Positions 9,165 to 17,423 of a stretch of 64,000 bases of DNA are shown piece by piece. How positions within the stretch are numbered: position 1 is the stretch's first letter; each line of letters begins with the position of its first letter. The stretch lies in assembly GCA_052117605.1 (NCBI GenBank), contig JBQKIT010000002.1; one strand, given 5' to 3'. The notes under the pieces were generated by a model. That model was not told the DNA's origin and searched no databases. It saw only the letters and a program-made list of their open reading frames with translations. This DNA comes from CAG-791 sp000431495 (GTDB lineage Bacteria > Bacillota > Clostridia > Lachnospirales > Lachnospiraceae). A program made the position numbers and the translations under genes.

Positions 9165-10064
9165 TTAGTTGTCATAGAAAACCCACTTGTGCTGCGTAGT
9201 CTGGATAATCGCCGTGAAAATCATGATGACGATAAATAAGGTCCAGGCGATGCAGGAAGCATAGCCCATCTTGCCGTACTGGAAGGCATTCTGGAAGACG
9301 AGCATGGAAACCGTGCGCGTGGAGTCCACGGGGCCTCCCTGTGTCAGAATGTAAGGCTGGTTGAACAGCTGGAAGGCGGAGATGACACCGATTACAAGAT
9401 TGAAGTAAATGGTCGGTGTGGACAGCGGGAGTGTGATGGTAAGAAGCTGATGGATCGTGCTTGCGCCATCAATCTGTGCGCTTTCGTAATAGGATGCCGG
9501 AATGTCCTGAATGCCGGAAAGCATAATCAGAATCTGGTTGCCAAGAGACCAGAGTGACATGACGACGATGCAGCCAAGTGCAAGACGCTTATCGCCAAGC
9601 CAGTTCGGGCCGGTGATGCCGACCAGAGAAAGAACGTAGTTAAGAACGCCGTAGGAGCCGTTATAGATCCAGCCCCACAGGATGGTTACGGCAACACCGG
9701 ATGTGATATAGGGAAGATAGAAGATGGTTCTCCAGAAGCCGAGAAATTTCACGCGTCTGCTGAGGAGCCAGCCGAGCATGAAGGAGAGAACAAGGCTGAG
9801 CGGTACATAAGCAAGAACATAGCAAAGGGTATTCTTAAAGGATTTCAGAAACAGCGGATCTACGGTAAAGGCCTGAATAAAGTTCTGCAGACCGATAAAC
9901 GAGCCGTTTCCATCAAAGCCGGAATCGGTGAAGGTCAGCTGCAGAGAACGGAACATCGGATAGACCGTTAATACGATGAAGAAAACAAGCCAGGGAGAAA
10001 TGTACAGATAGAAGTTGCGCATGTTGCGCTTTTCTATCCCGGTGAGCTTCTTTTTATTTTTCAT
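9165..10064 (-). CDS. Carbohydrate ABC transporter permease (MalF type)
   Basis: A membrane permease of about 299 residues, six helices, with the EAA-type motif ASYYESAQIDGASTIHQLL. The open frame extends upstream to 10157, but the ATG at 10064 (MKNKKKLTGIEK) is preferred because AGAGGTG sits at the right distance and the longer leader has no family resemblance. It pairs with the MalG-type protein 18 bp downstream. It should move oligosaccharides delivered by the upstream lipoprotein. Confidence 0.93.
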   Translation of the reverse strand: MKNKKKLTGIEKRNMRNFYLYISPWLVFFIVLTVYPMFRSLQLTFTDSGFDGNGSFIGLQNFIQAFTVDPLFLKSFKNTLCYVLAYVPLSLVLSFMLGWLLSRRVKFLGFWRTIFYLPYITSGVAVTILWGWIYNGSYGVLNYVLSLVGITGPNWLGDKRLALGCIVVMSLWSLGNQILIMLSGIQDIPASYYESAQIDGASTIHQLLTITLPLSTPTIYFNLVIGVISAFQLFNQPYILTQGGPVDSTRTVSMLVFQNAFQYGKMGYASCIAWTLFIVIMIFTAIIQTTQHKWVFYDN

Positions 10065-10121
10065 AATAAACACCTCTTTGGTATCTGATATGGAAGAAAT
10101 GTGTGGATGATTGGAATAAGA

Positions 10122-10149
10122 AAGGAGGGATTCTGCTGAACCCCTCCTT
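10122..10149 (-). terminator. Hairpin between binding-protein and permease genes
   Basis: AAGGAGGG (10122-10129) pairs with CCCTCCTT (10142-10149) around a 12-nt loop. On the minus strand the stem is followed by TTCTTATT. Partial terminators or 3' stabilisers here commonly make the binding protein more abundant than its permeases. Confidence 0.6.
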
Positions 10150-10219
10150 CCTGCCATTGCAGATCAAGCTCTCGCAACCGAAGTTGGAGCAAGTATTCGT
10201 TTGGAAGTTGCCGGATGAA

Positions 10220-11602
10220 TCACTTCTTGTTGAAGGAGTAGCCAGAGAATTTCTCTTCGATCTGAGGAGCGTACTGATCCACAACCTTCTGAGGATCCTG
10301 ATTGTCCAGAGTAACCGCTTCTACCATGGTGGTCCAGATGTCGCCGGAGGAAGCAAGCGTTCCGCCGAACGGATTCAGGTGGGAGTTGCCCATATGCTCT
10401 ACGTAGTAGCTGTTGTCCAGTCCGTCGCCCTTGTAGGTGATGTTTGCATAGTAGTTCTCTGCAACATCCTTTCCTGCAGGCATACCTACGACTGCGTTCT
10501 CCTTCAGCATGTCTTCGTTTGCATAAGCGGACTCCTTCAGGAACTGCCATGCTGCGTCAGGGTTCTTACTGGTCTTTGTGATTGCCCAGCCGGTTGCATA
10601 CTGAACGTTGATTTCGTTTCCGTCCGGATCGGAAGGCATCGGAGCAAAGCCGAGGTTGATGCCGTTTTCATCGGAGTCGTTGGTCACGGTGATAGCTTCG
10701 AAGCCGCCGCAGGGATACATAGCAGCCTTGCCGGAAACGAAGAGTGTCTCAGCAGGGATGGTGTCCTGTGCAGTAGAATCCGGGATAATACCCTTGTCCA
10801 TCAGCTCCTTATACAGAGTCAGGGAATCTACGATCTGAGAAGAGCCCATGTTCGAGGTGGTAAGGTCGTCGGTGTAAGGCGTGCCGCCTGCCGCGTAGAG
10901 CATCAGGTTGTTCATAACCCAGTGCTTAACCATGCCGTAGGTCTTGTTCGCACCCTCACCGGATACAAACTTGGTGCCCCAGTCATTCAGATCCTGGAAG
11001 GTCCAGCCTTCTTCCGGATAAGGAACGCCGGCCTGATCAAACATGTCCTTGTTGAAGGCCATTACGAAAATGTTCGCGTGAAGAGGGAAGCCTTCCAGCT
11101 TGCCGTCAGTATCGTAGTAGCCATCGATAATTCCGGGGACAAGAACATCGTCAAGATTGACGCCGTCCTTTTCTACATAAGGATTCAGATCCATGTAGTA
11201 GTCGGTGTTCATGCCGTAGTAGTCCGGACTCATCTGCATGACGTCGCCTGCGGAACCGGAAGAAAGAGCAGCTGCAGCCTTCTGATCCCATACCGCATCA
11301 GCAGTCGGGATGATGGTGTAGGTTACATTCAGCTCCGGGTGCTCCTCGATGAAGATCTTGGTAGCAGCTTCACGAGCCTTTGCTTCGTCGTCTGCACCCC
11401 ACTCCCAGATGTCCAGATCACCGGAGAGGCCGGAAGCTTCTGCGGCATCCGTCTTTGTTTCAGCGGAAGCGGTCTCTGTCTTGGCAGCCGAAGAATCGGA
11501 TGCAGTCGAGCCAGAAGATCCGGAGGATCCGCAGCCTGCGAGAGTGAATAATGTGGTAGCGCCCAGCAGCAATGCCAGTGCCTGCTTGGATAACTTGGTC
11601 AT
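10220..11602 (-). CDS. Sugar ABC transporter substrate-binding lipoprotein
   Basis: A 460-residue family 1 extracellular solute-binding protein. It starts with a lipoprotein signal ending in the lipobox LAGC (Cys24), followed by a Ser/Ala/Thr-rich linker to about residue 58 and the mature domain beginning GDLDIWEWGADDEAKARE. It would be anchored on the outer face of the membrane and deliver oligosaccharides to the two permeases. AAAGGAGGG precedes the ATG at 11602. It is the first gene of the transport/glycosidase operon, with the AraC regulator gene immediately upstream. Ligand is not determinable here; the enzymes suggest xylo-, arabino- or xyloglucan-type oligosaccharides. Confidence 0.94.
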   Translation of the reverse strand: MTKLSKQALALLLGATTLFTLAGCGSSGSSGSTASDSSAAKTETASAETKTDAAEASGLSGDLDIWEWGADDEAKAREAATKIFIEEHPELNVTYTIIPTADAVWDQKAAAALSSGSAGDVMQMSPDYYGMNTDYYMDLNPYVEKDGVNLDDVLVPGIIDGYYDTDGKLEGFPLHANIFVMAFNKDMFDQAGVPYPEEGWTFQDLNDWGTKFVSGEGANKTYGMVKHWVMNNLMLYAAGGTPYTDDLTTSNMGSSQIVDSLTLYKELMDKGIIPDSTAQDTIPAETLFVSGKAAMYPCGGFEAITVTNDSDENGINLGFAPMPSDPDGNEINVQYATGWAITKTSKNPDAAWQFLKESAYANEDMLKENAVVGMPAGKDVAENYYANITYKGDGLDNSYYVEHMGNSHLNPFGGTLASSGDIWTTMVEAVTLDNQDPQKVVDQYAPQIEEKFSGYSFNKK

Positions 11603-11621
11603 AATGCCCTCCTTTGCATAA

Positions 11622-11666
11622 AACCATCGACATTTTGGTAGTCAAAATGTCGCCTGTTTGATGGTT
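11622..11666. promoter_or_regulatory. Large inverted repeat in the leader of the sugar-uptake operon
   Basis: CGACATTTTG (11628-11637) is exactly repeated inverted at 11643-11652 around GTAGT. Outer arms AACCATC (11622-11628) and GATGGTT (11660-11666) also pair. It lies 20 bp upstream of the binding-protein start codon on the minus strand. It could be an operator or a leader hairpin. The 10-bp perfect arms make chance unlikely. Confidence 0.6.
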
Positions 11667-11776
11667 GAAGTGTACGGCAAAAGGGCATTGCGATGCCTTC
11701 CTTTTTTTGTGGCATCCTTTATTATTTTTGCTGAATTGAGCAGAATGACTATAAAAAGGAAATAATGACTGCTATT

Positions 11777-12685
11777 TTATGAAATGTGCCTAGTTTTTCC
11801 CTCGCGGTAGGCAAGCGGGGCGGAGCCGGCATACTTCCGGAATACCTGATTGAAATAGCTGACGGACGAGTAGTCCAGAGCAGATGCGATGTCCGTGACA
11901 CTGAGATCCGTGTTGTTCAGAAGATCCTTCGCACGCTGGATCTTAATCCGGTTGACCATATGGATATAGGAGATGCCGCACTTTCTGGTAAAGTTGCGGG
12001 AGAAGTCATAATAGCTCATGTGCATGAAGTCAGCGGCCTCTCTGGCAGACATTTCCTTTTCCGGATTGTTCAGAATGTATTCGAGAAGTTTCTGGAATTC
12101 GCCGTACATGGTGGTTTTCCGGTCCACATAATCGAACTCCACCTGATTTTCCTGAACGAGAAGGGTGATCAGACGGAAGATATCGGTGCACTGCTGAAGA
12201 CGAATCCGGGGCGTGAAATCCTCGGAGGTGATGTCACAGTCCTGATGCTCCTTCGTAAGCTCGGCGGAGGGCACATAGGATATCATCGAATCCAGAATTT
12301 TCTGCAGGAGAGATTCTTTCGGAACAGGGAGATAACCGTTCTTCGCCAGATCGCCGGAGGGAAAGACAACGGGAACCATCTTGGCAAGATGCGATACGCC
12401 GAGCATTTTCGGAATAAACTGGATTTGAAGAAGTGTTTCAGGATACCTTTCCTCGTGAAAGGAGTGAATGGTCAGCGGAGGGATGAAAACCAGGGAATCC
12501 TCCGGAATATAAATACGACGGTCATTGAGATCAATGATGTGCTCGCCCTTTTTGTTATAGCGCAGTTCATAGTAGGAATGAGAATGAGACGGGAAGCCGC
12601 GGCCGTCCTCTGACAGGTATACGACGCTGACGGCATCCATCTGGTTGATATCAATTTCACACTGAAAATTCTCTTCGTAGTACAC
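11777..12685 (-). CDS. AraC family transcriptional regulator
   Basis: A 302-residue regulator with an N-terminal cupin-like sensor (HSHSYYELRYN, PPLTIHSFHEE) and a C-terminal double helix-turn-helix from about residue 200 (MSAREAADFMHMSYYDFSRNF, then LSVTDIASALDYSSVSYFNQVFRKYAGSAPLAYR). The start is GTG at 12685 with AAGGAG seven bases upstream. It is co-directional with and directly upstream of the sugar-uptake operon and very probably activates it in response to the transported sugar. The 11622-11666 inverted repeat is a candidate binding site. Confidence 0.93.
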   Translation of the reverse strand: MYYEENFQCEIDINQMDAVSVVYLSEDGRGFPSHSHSYYELRYNKKGEHIIDLNDRRIYIPEDSLVFIPPLTIHSFHEERYPETLLQIQFIPKMLGVSHLAKMVPVVFPSGDLAKNGYLPVPKESLLQKILDSMISYVPSAELTKEHQDCDITSEDFTPRIRLQQCTDIFRLITLLVQENQVEFDYVDRKTTMYGEFQKLLEYILNNPEKEMSAREAADFMHMSYYDFSRNFTRKCGISYIHMVNRIKIQRAKDLLNNTDLSVTDIASALDYSSVSYFNQVFRKYAGSAPLAYREGKTRHIS

Positions 12686-12701
12686 AGTGAACTCCTTCTT
12701 T

Positions 12702-12730
12702 AATATAATGATGTGATAGTATTTTGACAG
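12702..12730 (-). promoter_or_regulatory. Putative promoter of the AraC gene
   Basis: On the minus strand CTGTCA (12725-12730) is followed after 17 bp by TATATT (12702-12707). Both hexamers are close to sigma-A consensus and lie just upstream of the AraC ribosome binding site. Confidence 0.45.
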
Positions 12731-12783
12731 TAAAAGGCGAAAAAAACAAGTTTTGCGGCAATCCGGATGTAAAGGAGAATGCA

Positions 12784-13740
12784 GTGATTGAAGTTAAGAA
12801 TCTGACGAAGAAATATGGAGAGAAGCTCGCGGTGGATCATCTTTCGTTTAAAGTCAACGATGGAGACGTTCTGGGGTTTCTCGGACCGAACGGTGCAGGA
12901 AAATCGACAACCATGAACATGCTGACAGGTTATCTTTCCGCGACAGAGGGAAGTGTTGTTGTGGAAGGGATCAGCATGCAGGAGAGTCCGGAGGAGGCCA
13001 AGAGAAGCATCGGCTATCTGCCGGAAATTCCGCCGCTTTACACAGACCTGACGGTTATGGAATATCTTCGATTTGTTATGCGTCTTAAGAAGGTAAAGGG
13101 AATCCGGGATGCGGAGAATTATCTGACCGGCATCTGCCGGAGAACCGGAATTGAGCAGGTGAGAGGGAGGCTGATCCGACATCTGTCCAAGGGATACAGG
13201 CAGAGAGTCGGCATCGCACAGACGCTGGTCGGAGATCCGAAAATTCTGATTCTGGATGAGCCGACGGTAGGACTGGATCCGAGTCAGATCATGGAAATCC
13301 GGTCCCTTATCCGGGACCTTGGAAAAGAACACACGATCATCCTTTCGTCCCATATTCTGCAGGAAATTCAGGCAGTCTGCAACCGGATTATTATCATTGG
13401 CGAAGGAAGACTTCTGGTGGATCAGAAGGAAGCCGAGCTCCTTGGGAATCCGATTGATGGGGGCTTTCAGGAAGGAGGAAGGATGCAGAATTATCGCATC
13501 CGAATCCAGGGCGCTGCAGAGAAGATTGCGCCCGGCCTTGGTGCTCTTCCCGGGGTGAGCAGGGTGAGCTTTGAAAATCATGTGTCGGAGAATGAATACA
13601 CGTTTACGGTACAGGCGAACGGAGCGGGATTCCGGGAAGAGGTTTTTGATTTTTGTGTAAGAAACGGCTGGAAGCTCCTTGGCCTTGAAGGAAGAGAACG
13701 AACGCTGGAGGATATTTTCCTTCAGGTGACACAGAAATAG
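12784..13740 (+). CDS. ABC transporter ATP-binding protein (GldA/CcmA-like)
   Basis: A 318-residue ATPase counted from a GTG at 12784, chosen because AAAGGAG sits 7 bases upstream and the product then begins at the first conserved strand (VIEVKNLTKKYG). Walker A is GPNGAGKST (34-42), the signature is LSKGYRQR and Walker B ILILDEPT. The last 80 residues form the extra domain typical of ABC-2 type exporters. It lies 22 bp upstream of the GldF-GldG fusion gene and with the next two genes resembles the Gld-type ABC systems of Bacteroidetes and Clostridia. The transported substrate is unknown. Confidence 0.9.
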   Translation: MIEVKNLTKKYGEKLAVDHLSFKVNDGDVLGFLGPNGAGKSTTMNMLTGYLSATEGSVVVEGISMQESPEEAKRSIGYLPEIPPLYTDLTVMEYLRFVMRLKKVKGIRDAENYLTGICRRTGIEQVRGRLIRHLSKGYRQRVGIAQTLVGDPKILILDEPTVGLDPSQIMEIRSLIRDLGKEHTIILSSHILQEIQAVCNRIIIIGEGRLLVDQKEAELLGNPIDGGFQEGGRMQNYRIRIQGAAEKIAPGLGALPGVSRVSFENHVSENEYTFTVQANGAGFREEVFDFCVRNGWKLLGLEGRERTLEDIFLQVTQK

Positions 13741-13762
13741 AGCACAGAAAGGCGATGTTTGC

Positions 13763-15901
13763 ATGAAAGCAGTTTATCTCAAGGAACTGACCACGTATTT
13801 CAAGGGGCCGCTCGGCTACGTGTGTCTGGGCATTTATTATCTGTTCGGAGGACAGTTTCTGCTGTCGCAGCTGATGAGCGGAACGAATAACGTATCCTCT
13901 CTCTTCTCCAATTTCTATATACTGATTCTTCTGACGCTTCCGTTGTATACCATGCGGCTTCTCTCCGAGGAGAAGAAGGCCCGGACGGATCAAGGGCTTC
14001 TCACAGCGCCTGTCACCTTATCGGAAGTCGTCTGGGGAAAGTATCTGGCGGCATACACGCTGTATTTTCTCGGTATTCTGGTGACGGTTGTTTACGGCAT
14101 TCTTCTTGCGGCTCTGTCAGAGCCAAGATACCGCATTTTTCTCGGAAATTTCCTGGGGATTCTGCTTCTGGGCGCGGCACTTGTGGCAATCGGTCTGTTC
14201 ATTTCCTCCCTCACGGAAAGCCAGATGCTGGCTGCGATCGGCACCTTTGCGGTCATGATGTGTATCATCTGCATCGACAGCATCAGCAGCATCATGCCGT
14301 CCGGACTGAGCACAGCGGCGGATCTGGTGGTAAAGCTGTCTTTTTCCGCACGCTATTATAATTTTACCTCCGGTATGATCAAGATTCCGGACGTTCTGTT
14401 CTTCGTGTCCGTCATGCTCTTCTTCAATTTCCTTACGGTGCAGTCATTGGATCGTGGGAGATGGGTCAACTCCAGAAAAATCCGGAGCGCATCGGCAGCC
14501 GGAGGCATGACGGCAGGAGTCTTGGCAGTGCTGATTTTGGTCAATGTGATCTGTTCACTTGTTTGTGAAAGAGTTCCTGCTCTGGATCTGACAGAGAACA
14601 AGATTTATGACCTTTCCGACGATTCCAGACAGATTCTGAATGCATTGGATGAGAACGTTCGGGTCATCATCTGCTATGACGAGGATACACTGAGAGAAAC
14701 CGAGTATGGACGCCAGATCGATGAGCTGCTGCGTCGGTATGAGAATGTCAGTGCGAAGGTGCAGGTCCGTTTTGCGGATCTTCTGAAGGAACCGGAAATT
14801 GCGCAGGAGTACAGCGGATACGGAATTCAGCAGGGAAGCATTCTGATCACCTCGGAGCAAAGGACCAAGGCAATTACGCTGGATGACTGCATTGTCCGGG
14901 AGCAGGATGCGAGCGGATACGGGTACAACATTTCTTCGAATGCGGAGCAGGAGCTGACATCGGCGATTGCTTATGTTACCGAGGATGCCGTTGTGGAAGC
15001 AGGTATCCTGACCGGTCATTCGGAAGAGGGCTGTGAGGAATTTCGGAACTACCTGAATGAGAATAACTATTCCGTGACAACGGTGAACATTGCGACGGAA
15101 AGCATCGATGACAGCATGCGGACCGTTTTTCTGCTGGCGCCGACAACGGACTATTCGGCAGAGGAGCTGGCAAAGCTGGATCAGTTTCTCGACAACCAGG
15201 GGAATTTCGGAAAGACCTTGATCTATCTGGCAGCCCATGATCAGCCGGAGCTTCCGAATCTGGAGGCATTTCTGGAGGAGTGGGGCATTCGGATCGGAAA
15301 TGGTCTGATTGTGGAAAAGGATTCGAAGAACATTTATGACGGTCAGGGCTTTATGTTCGGCGCAGCCTTTACAGAGGATGCAAAGGCCTGGCTTGTGAAT
15401 GTGAAAAACCCTTCACTTCCCTTCGTCGGATATTATTGCAGGCCGGTTACCAGCCTTTGGGAGGAGAAGAACAATCGGACGGCGAAGACGTTGATTGTAT
15501 CTCCGGATACCACTGTTTTGTACGAGAGTAAGGACGGACAGACAACCATCGGTGCGGATGGGGCACAAAGCTACGGCCTTGCTGCCATTGGAGAGAGAAT
15601 CAAATACCAGGGAGCGGAGGAGCGGACCTCGCAGGTTGTGGTCTTCGGCTCCAACTCGATGTTTTCATCCAATGCATCGGTAAGTGCGAATTTCAACAAC
15701 AAGGATTTTGCAGTGGAGCTTGTAAACTCTCTTTCCGGTAAAGAAAACAGCATCAGCATCGCAGGCGTCAGCTTCCATGCACCCAGGCTGAACCTGACAA
15801 GTGCCACATATCGGAACGTCATGATTACTCTTGGAATTCTTCTTCCTGGTGCAATGGCGGCACTGGGCCTTCTGATGGCGTGGAAAAGGAAAAATCTCTG
15901 A
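13763..15901 (+). CDS. ABC-2 permease fused to GldG-like extracytoplasmic domain
   Basis: A 712-residue fusion. Residues 1-250 are a GldF-like ABC-2 permease with about six helices (ELTTYFKGPLGYVCLGIYYL at the start, RLLSEEKKARTDQGLLTAPV in the coupling region). After a further helix at 250-268, residues 270-675 match the GldG/ABC_transp_aux type region (LDLTENKIYDLSDDSRQIL; VEAGILTGHSEE). A last helix near 680-705 re-anchors the chain. GldF and GldG are separate genes in Flavobacterium; fused forms occur in Firmicutes. It should form an export complex with the ATPase upstream and the DUF4340 protein downstream. Confidence 0.85.
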   Translation: MKAVYLKELTTYFKGPLGYVCLGIYYLFGGQFLLSQLMSGTNNVSSLFSNFYILILLTLPLYTMRLLSEEKKARTDQGLLTAPVTLSEVVWGKYLAAYTLYFLGILVTVVYGILLAALSEPRYRIFLGNFLGILLLGAALVAIGLFISSLTESQMLAAIGTFAVMMCIICIDSISSIMPSGLSTAADLVVKLSFSARYYNFTSGMIKIPDVLFFVSVMLFFNFLTVQSLDRGRWVNSRKIRSASAAGGMTAGVLAVLILVNVICSLVCERVPALDLTENKIYDLSDDSRQILNALDENVRVIICYDEDTLRETEYGRQIDELLRRYENVSAKVQVRFADLLKEPEIAQEYSGYGIQQGSILITSEQRTKAITLDDCIVREQDASGYGYNISSNAEQELTSAIAYVTEDAVVEAGILTGHSEEGCEEFRNYLNENNYSVTTVNIATESIDDSMRTVFLLAPTTDYSAEELAKLDQFLDNQGNFGKTLIYLAAHDQPELPNLEAFLEEWGIRIGNGLIVEKDSKNIYDGQGFMFGAAFTEDAKAWLVNVKNPSLPFVGYYCRPVTSLWEEKNNRTAKTLIVSPDTTVLYESKDGQTTIGADGAQSYGLAAIGERIKYQGAEERTSQVVVFGSNSMFSSNASVSANFNNKDFAVELVNSLSGKENSISIAGVSFHAPRLNLTSATYRNVMITLGILLPGAMAALGLLMAWKRKNL

Positions 15902-15936
15902 GGGAAACTTTTCACGAGAGTATTGAGGATAACACT

Positions 15937-17319
15937 ATGAAAAAAACGAAAACAAAGCTGATCATTCTTGGGACGGCCATTGCGGTGCTTGGCGTGACTG
16001 CGGGACTCCTTCTTCATACAAGACCGGATTCGGATGATTTGCAGAAAAGCGGAACGGGGCTTGTGTCGATTGGAGAGGCAGCCGACATTACCATCCGAAT
16101 TTCCAATGCGGAAGGGGAATATTACATCCGGTCGGATAAGAATGGATGCAGTCTGGATGGATTGCCCGAAAAAGAGGCGGTGGATAGCGATCTTCTGGAG
16201 GCTGCTGTTCGCAACTTAAGCCAGATCTCCGGAGATCAGGTAGATCATGGGAATACAGAAAGGTATGGGCTGGAACAGCCGTCGGCAGAGGCGGAGCTGA
16301 ATGCAGGTGATAAGAAGGTGACACTTCTTCTTGGATCCTATAATAAAAGCACCGGAACCTGGTATATGCAGAAAAAAGGTGATGAAACGATCTATTCCGT
16401 TCCCTCCGGGAAGGGCGACTGGTTGATGAATTCTCCCTTTTATTATCTGGACAAGACGCTGATTGCTTCCTATGATCGTCAGTCGGAGAGTCTGACAGAC
16501 CGGCTTCAGAAGATCACGATCGACCGTCCCGATCTGGAAGAGCCGATTGTAATCGAGGCGACGGATGAAACACCTGCAGCCTATACCTCTGCGTATGAAA
16601 TTGTCAGCCCGATTCGCGTAAAGACCTCCTATAGGGTCATGAACGAGAACATCGGCGCGCTTCTTGGTCTGAAGGCGGATGCCGTGGAAGGAGCCTATGC
16701 TCCGGCCGATGCGGAAAAATACGGAATGGACAAGCCGGCTATGGTTCTTACGGTAGTGCATGACGGCATGGAGGAAACCTTCACGGTTGGAGCAGAAAAG
16801 GAGGACGGCGTTCACTATCTGGTTTCGGATCAGAGGGATCTTCTGTACAGCATCTCGGATGTCAAGCTGTCATTTCTGAACGTGACCGTCGATGATCTCT
16901 TCTTCGGTCTCGCACTGGTACCGGATATCAATTCGGTACAGGAGGTGCGGATTAGTCAGGCAGATGAGATCTATGATTTCCGGATTCAGTCCGATGCTGA
17001 GAACGAGATTACCGGAATTACAATGGGCGCTCGGGAAATTGATGAAAAGCTCTTTCGCGAATTCTACTCGCTGCTCATTGCTGTGGATGTGCAGGAGCTG
17101 TCCAGTGAGGAGCCAGAAGGAAGCCCGGTCCTTCAGATTACGTACTGCTATAAGGACGGAAGCGAAGACAGGATTGATGCCTACGCATCCGGATCCAGAG
17201 ACATGCTGCTGGCTCTGAACGGGAAGGTTCAGTACAAGGGACGTATTGCCTTTCTGGACAAGCTGTCTGCGGAATTGCAGCATCTTCTTGCGGGAGAAGC
17301 CATCGATACAGACTGGTGA
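15937..17319 (+). CDS. DUF4340 domain protein, partner of Gld-type ABC system
   Basis: A 460-residue protein from ATG 15937, selected over the upstream in-frame ATG because GAGGA is 7 bases before it and the product then starts with a signal-anchor (KTKTKLIILGTAIAVLGVTA). The rest is a soluble extracytoplasmic region with repeated DUF4340-like units (YGLEQPSAEAELN, YGMDKPAMVLTV). DUF4340 proteins regularly follow gldA-gldFG genes, so it is probably the accessory surface component. No catalytic motif is visible. Confidence 0.8.
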   Translation: MKKTKTKLIILGTAIAVLGVTAGLLLHTRPDSDDLQKSGTGLVSIGEAADITIRISNAEGEYYIRSDKNGCSLDGLPEKEAVDSDLLEAAVRNLSQISGDQVDHGNTERYGLEQPSAEAELNAGDKKVTLLLGSYNKSTGTWYMQKKGDETIYSVPSGKGDWLMNSPFYYLDKTLIASYDRQSESLTDRLQKITIDRPDLEEPIVIEATDETPAAYTSAYEIVSPIRVKTSYRVMNENIGALLGLKADAVEGAYAPADAEKYGMDKPAMVLTVVHDGMEETFTVGAEKEDGVHYLVSDQRDLLYSISDVKLSFLNVTVDDLFFGLALVPDINSVQEVRISQADEIYDFRIQSDAENEITGITMGAREIDEKLFREFYSLLIAVDVQELSSEEPEGSPVLQITYCYKDGSEDRIDAYASGSRDMLLALNGKVQYKGRIAFLDKLSAELQHLLAGEAIDTDW

Positions 17320-17322
17320 TGC

Positions 17323-17351
17323 GTGGCATATATGGCTGTTTATGATACACT
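17323..17351 (+). promoter_or_regulatory. Putative promoter of the DUF4349 gene
   Basis: GTGGCA (17323-17328), 17 bp, then TACACT (17346-17351) with an extended -10 TG one base before it. It lies between the DUF4340 and DUF4349 genes, suggesting independent transcription of the latter. Confidence 0.45.
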
Positions 17352-17423
17352 GATAAGGAAGGAGAAGCTTCTACAATTTATTTCCCTTACAGGACCTGTA
17401 CAAAACACACGGAGGTGACCGCC

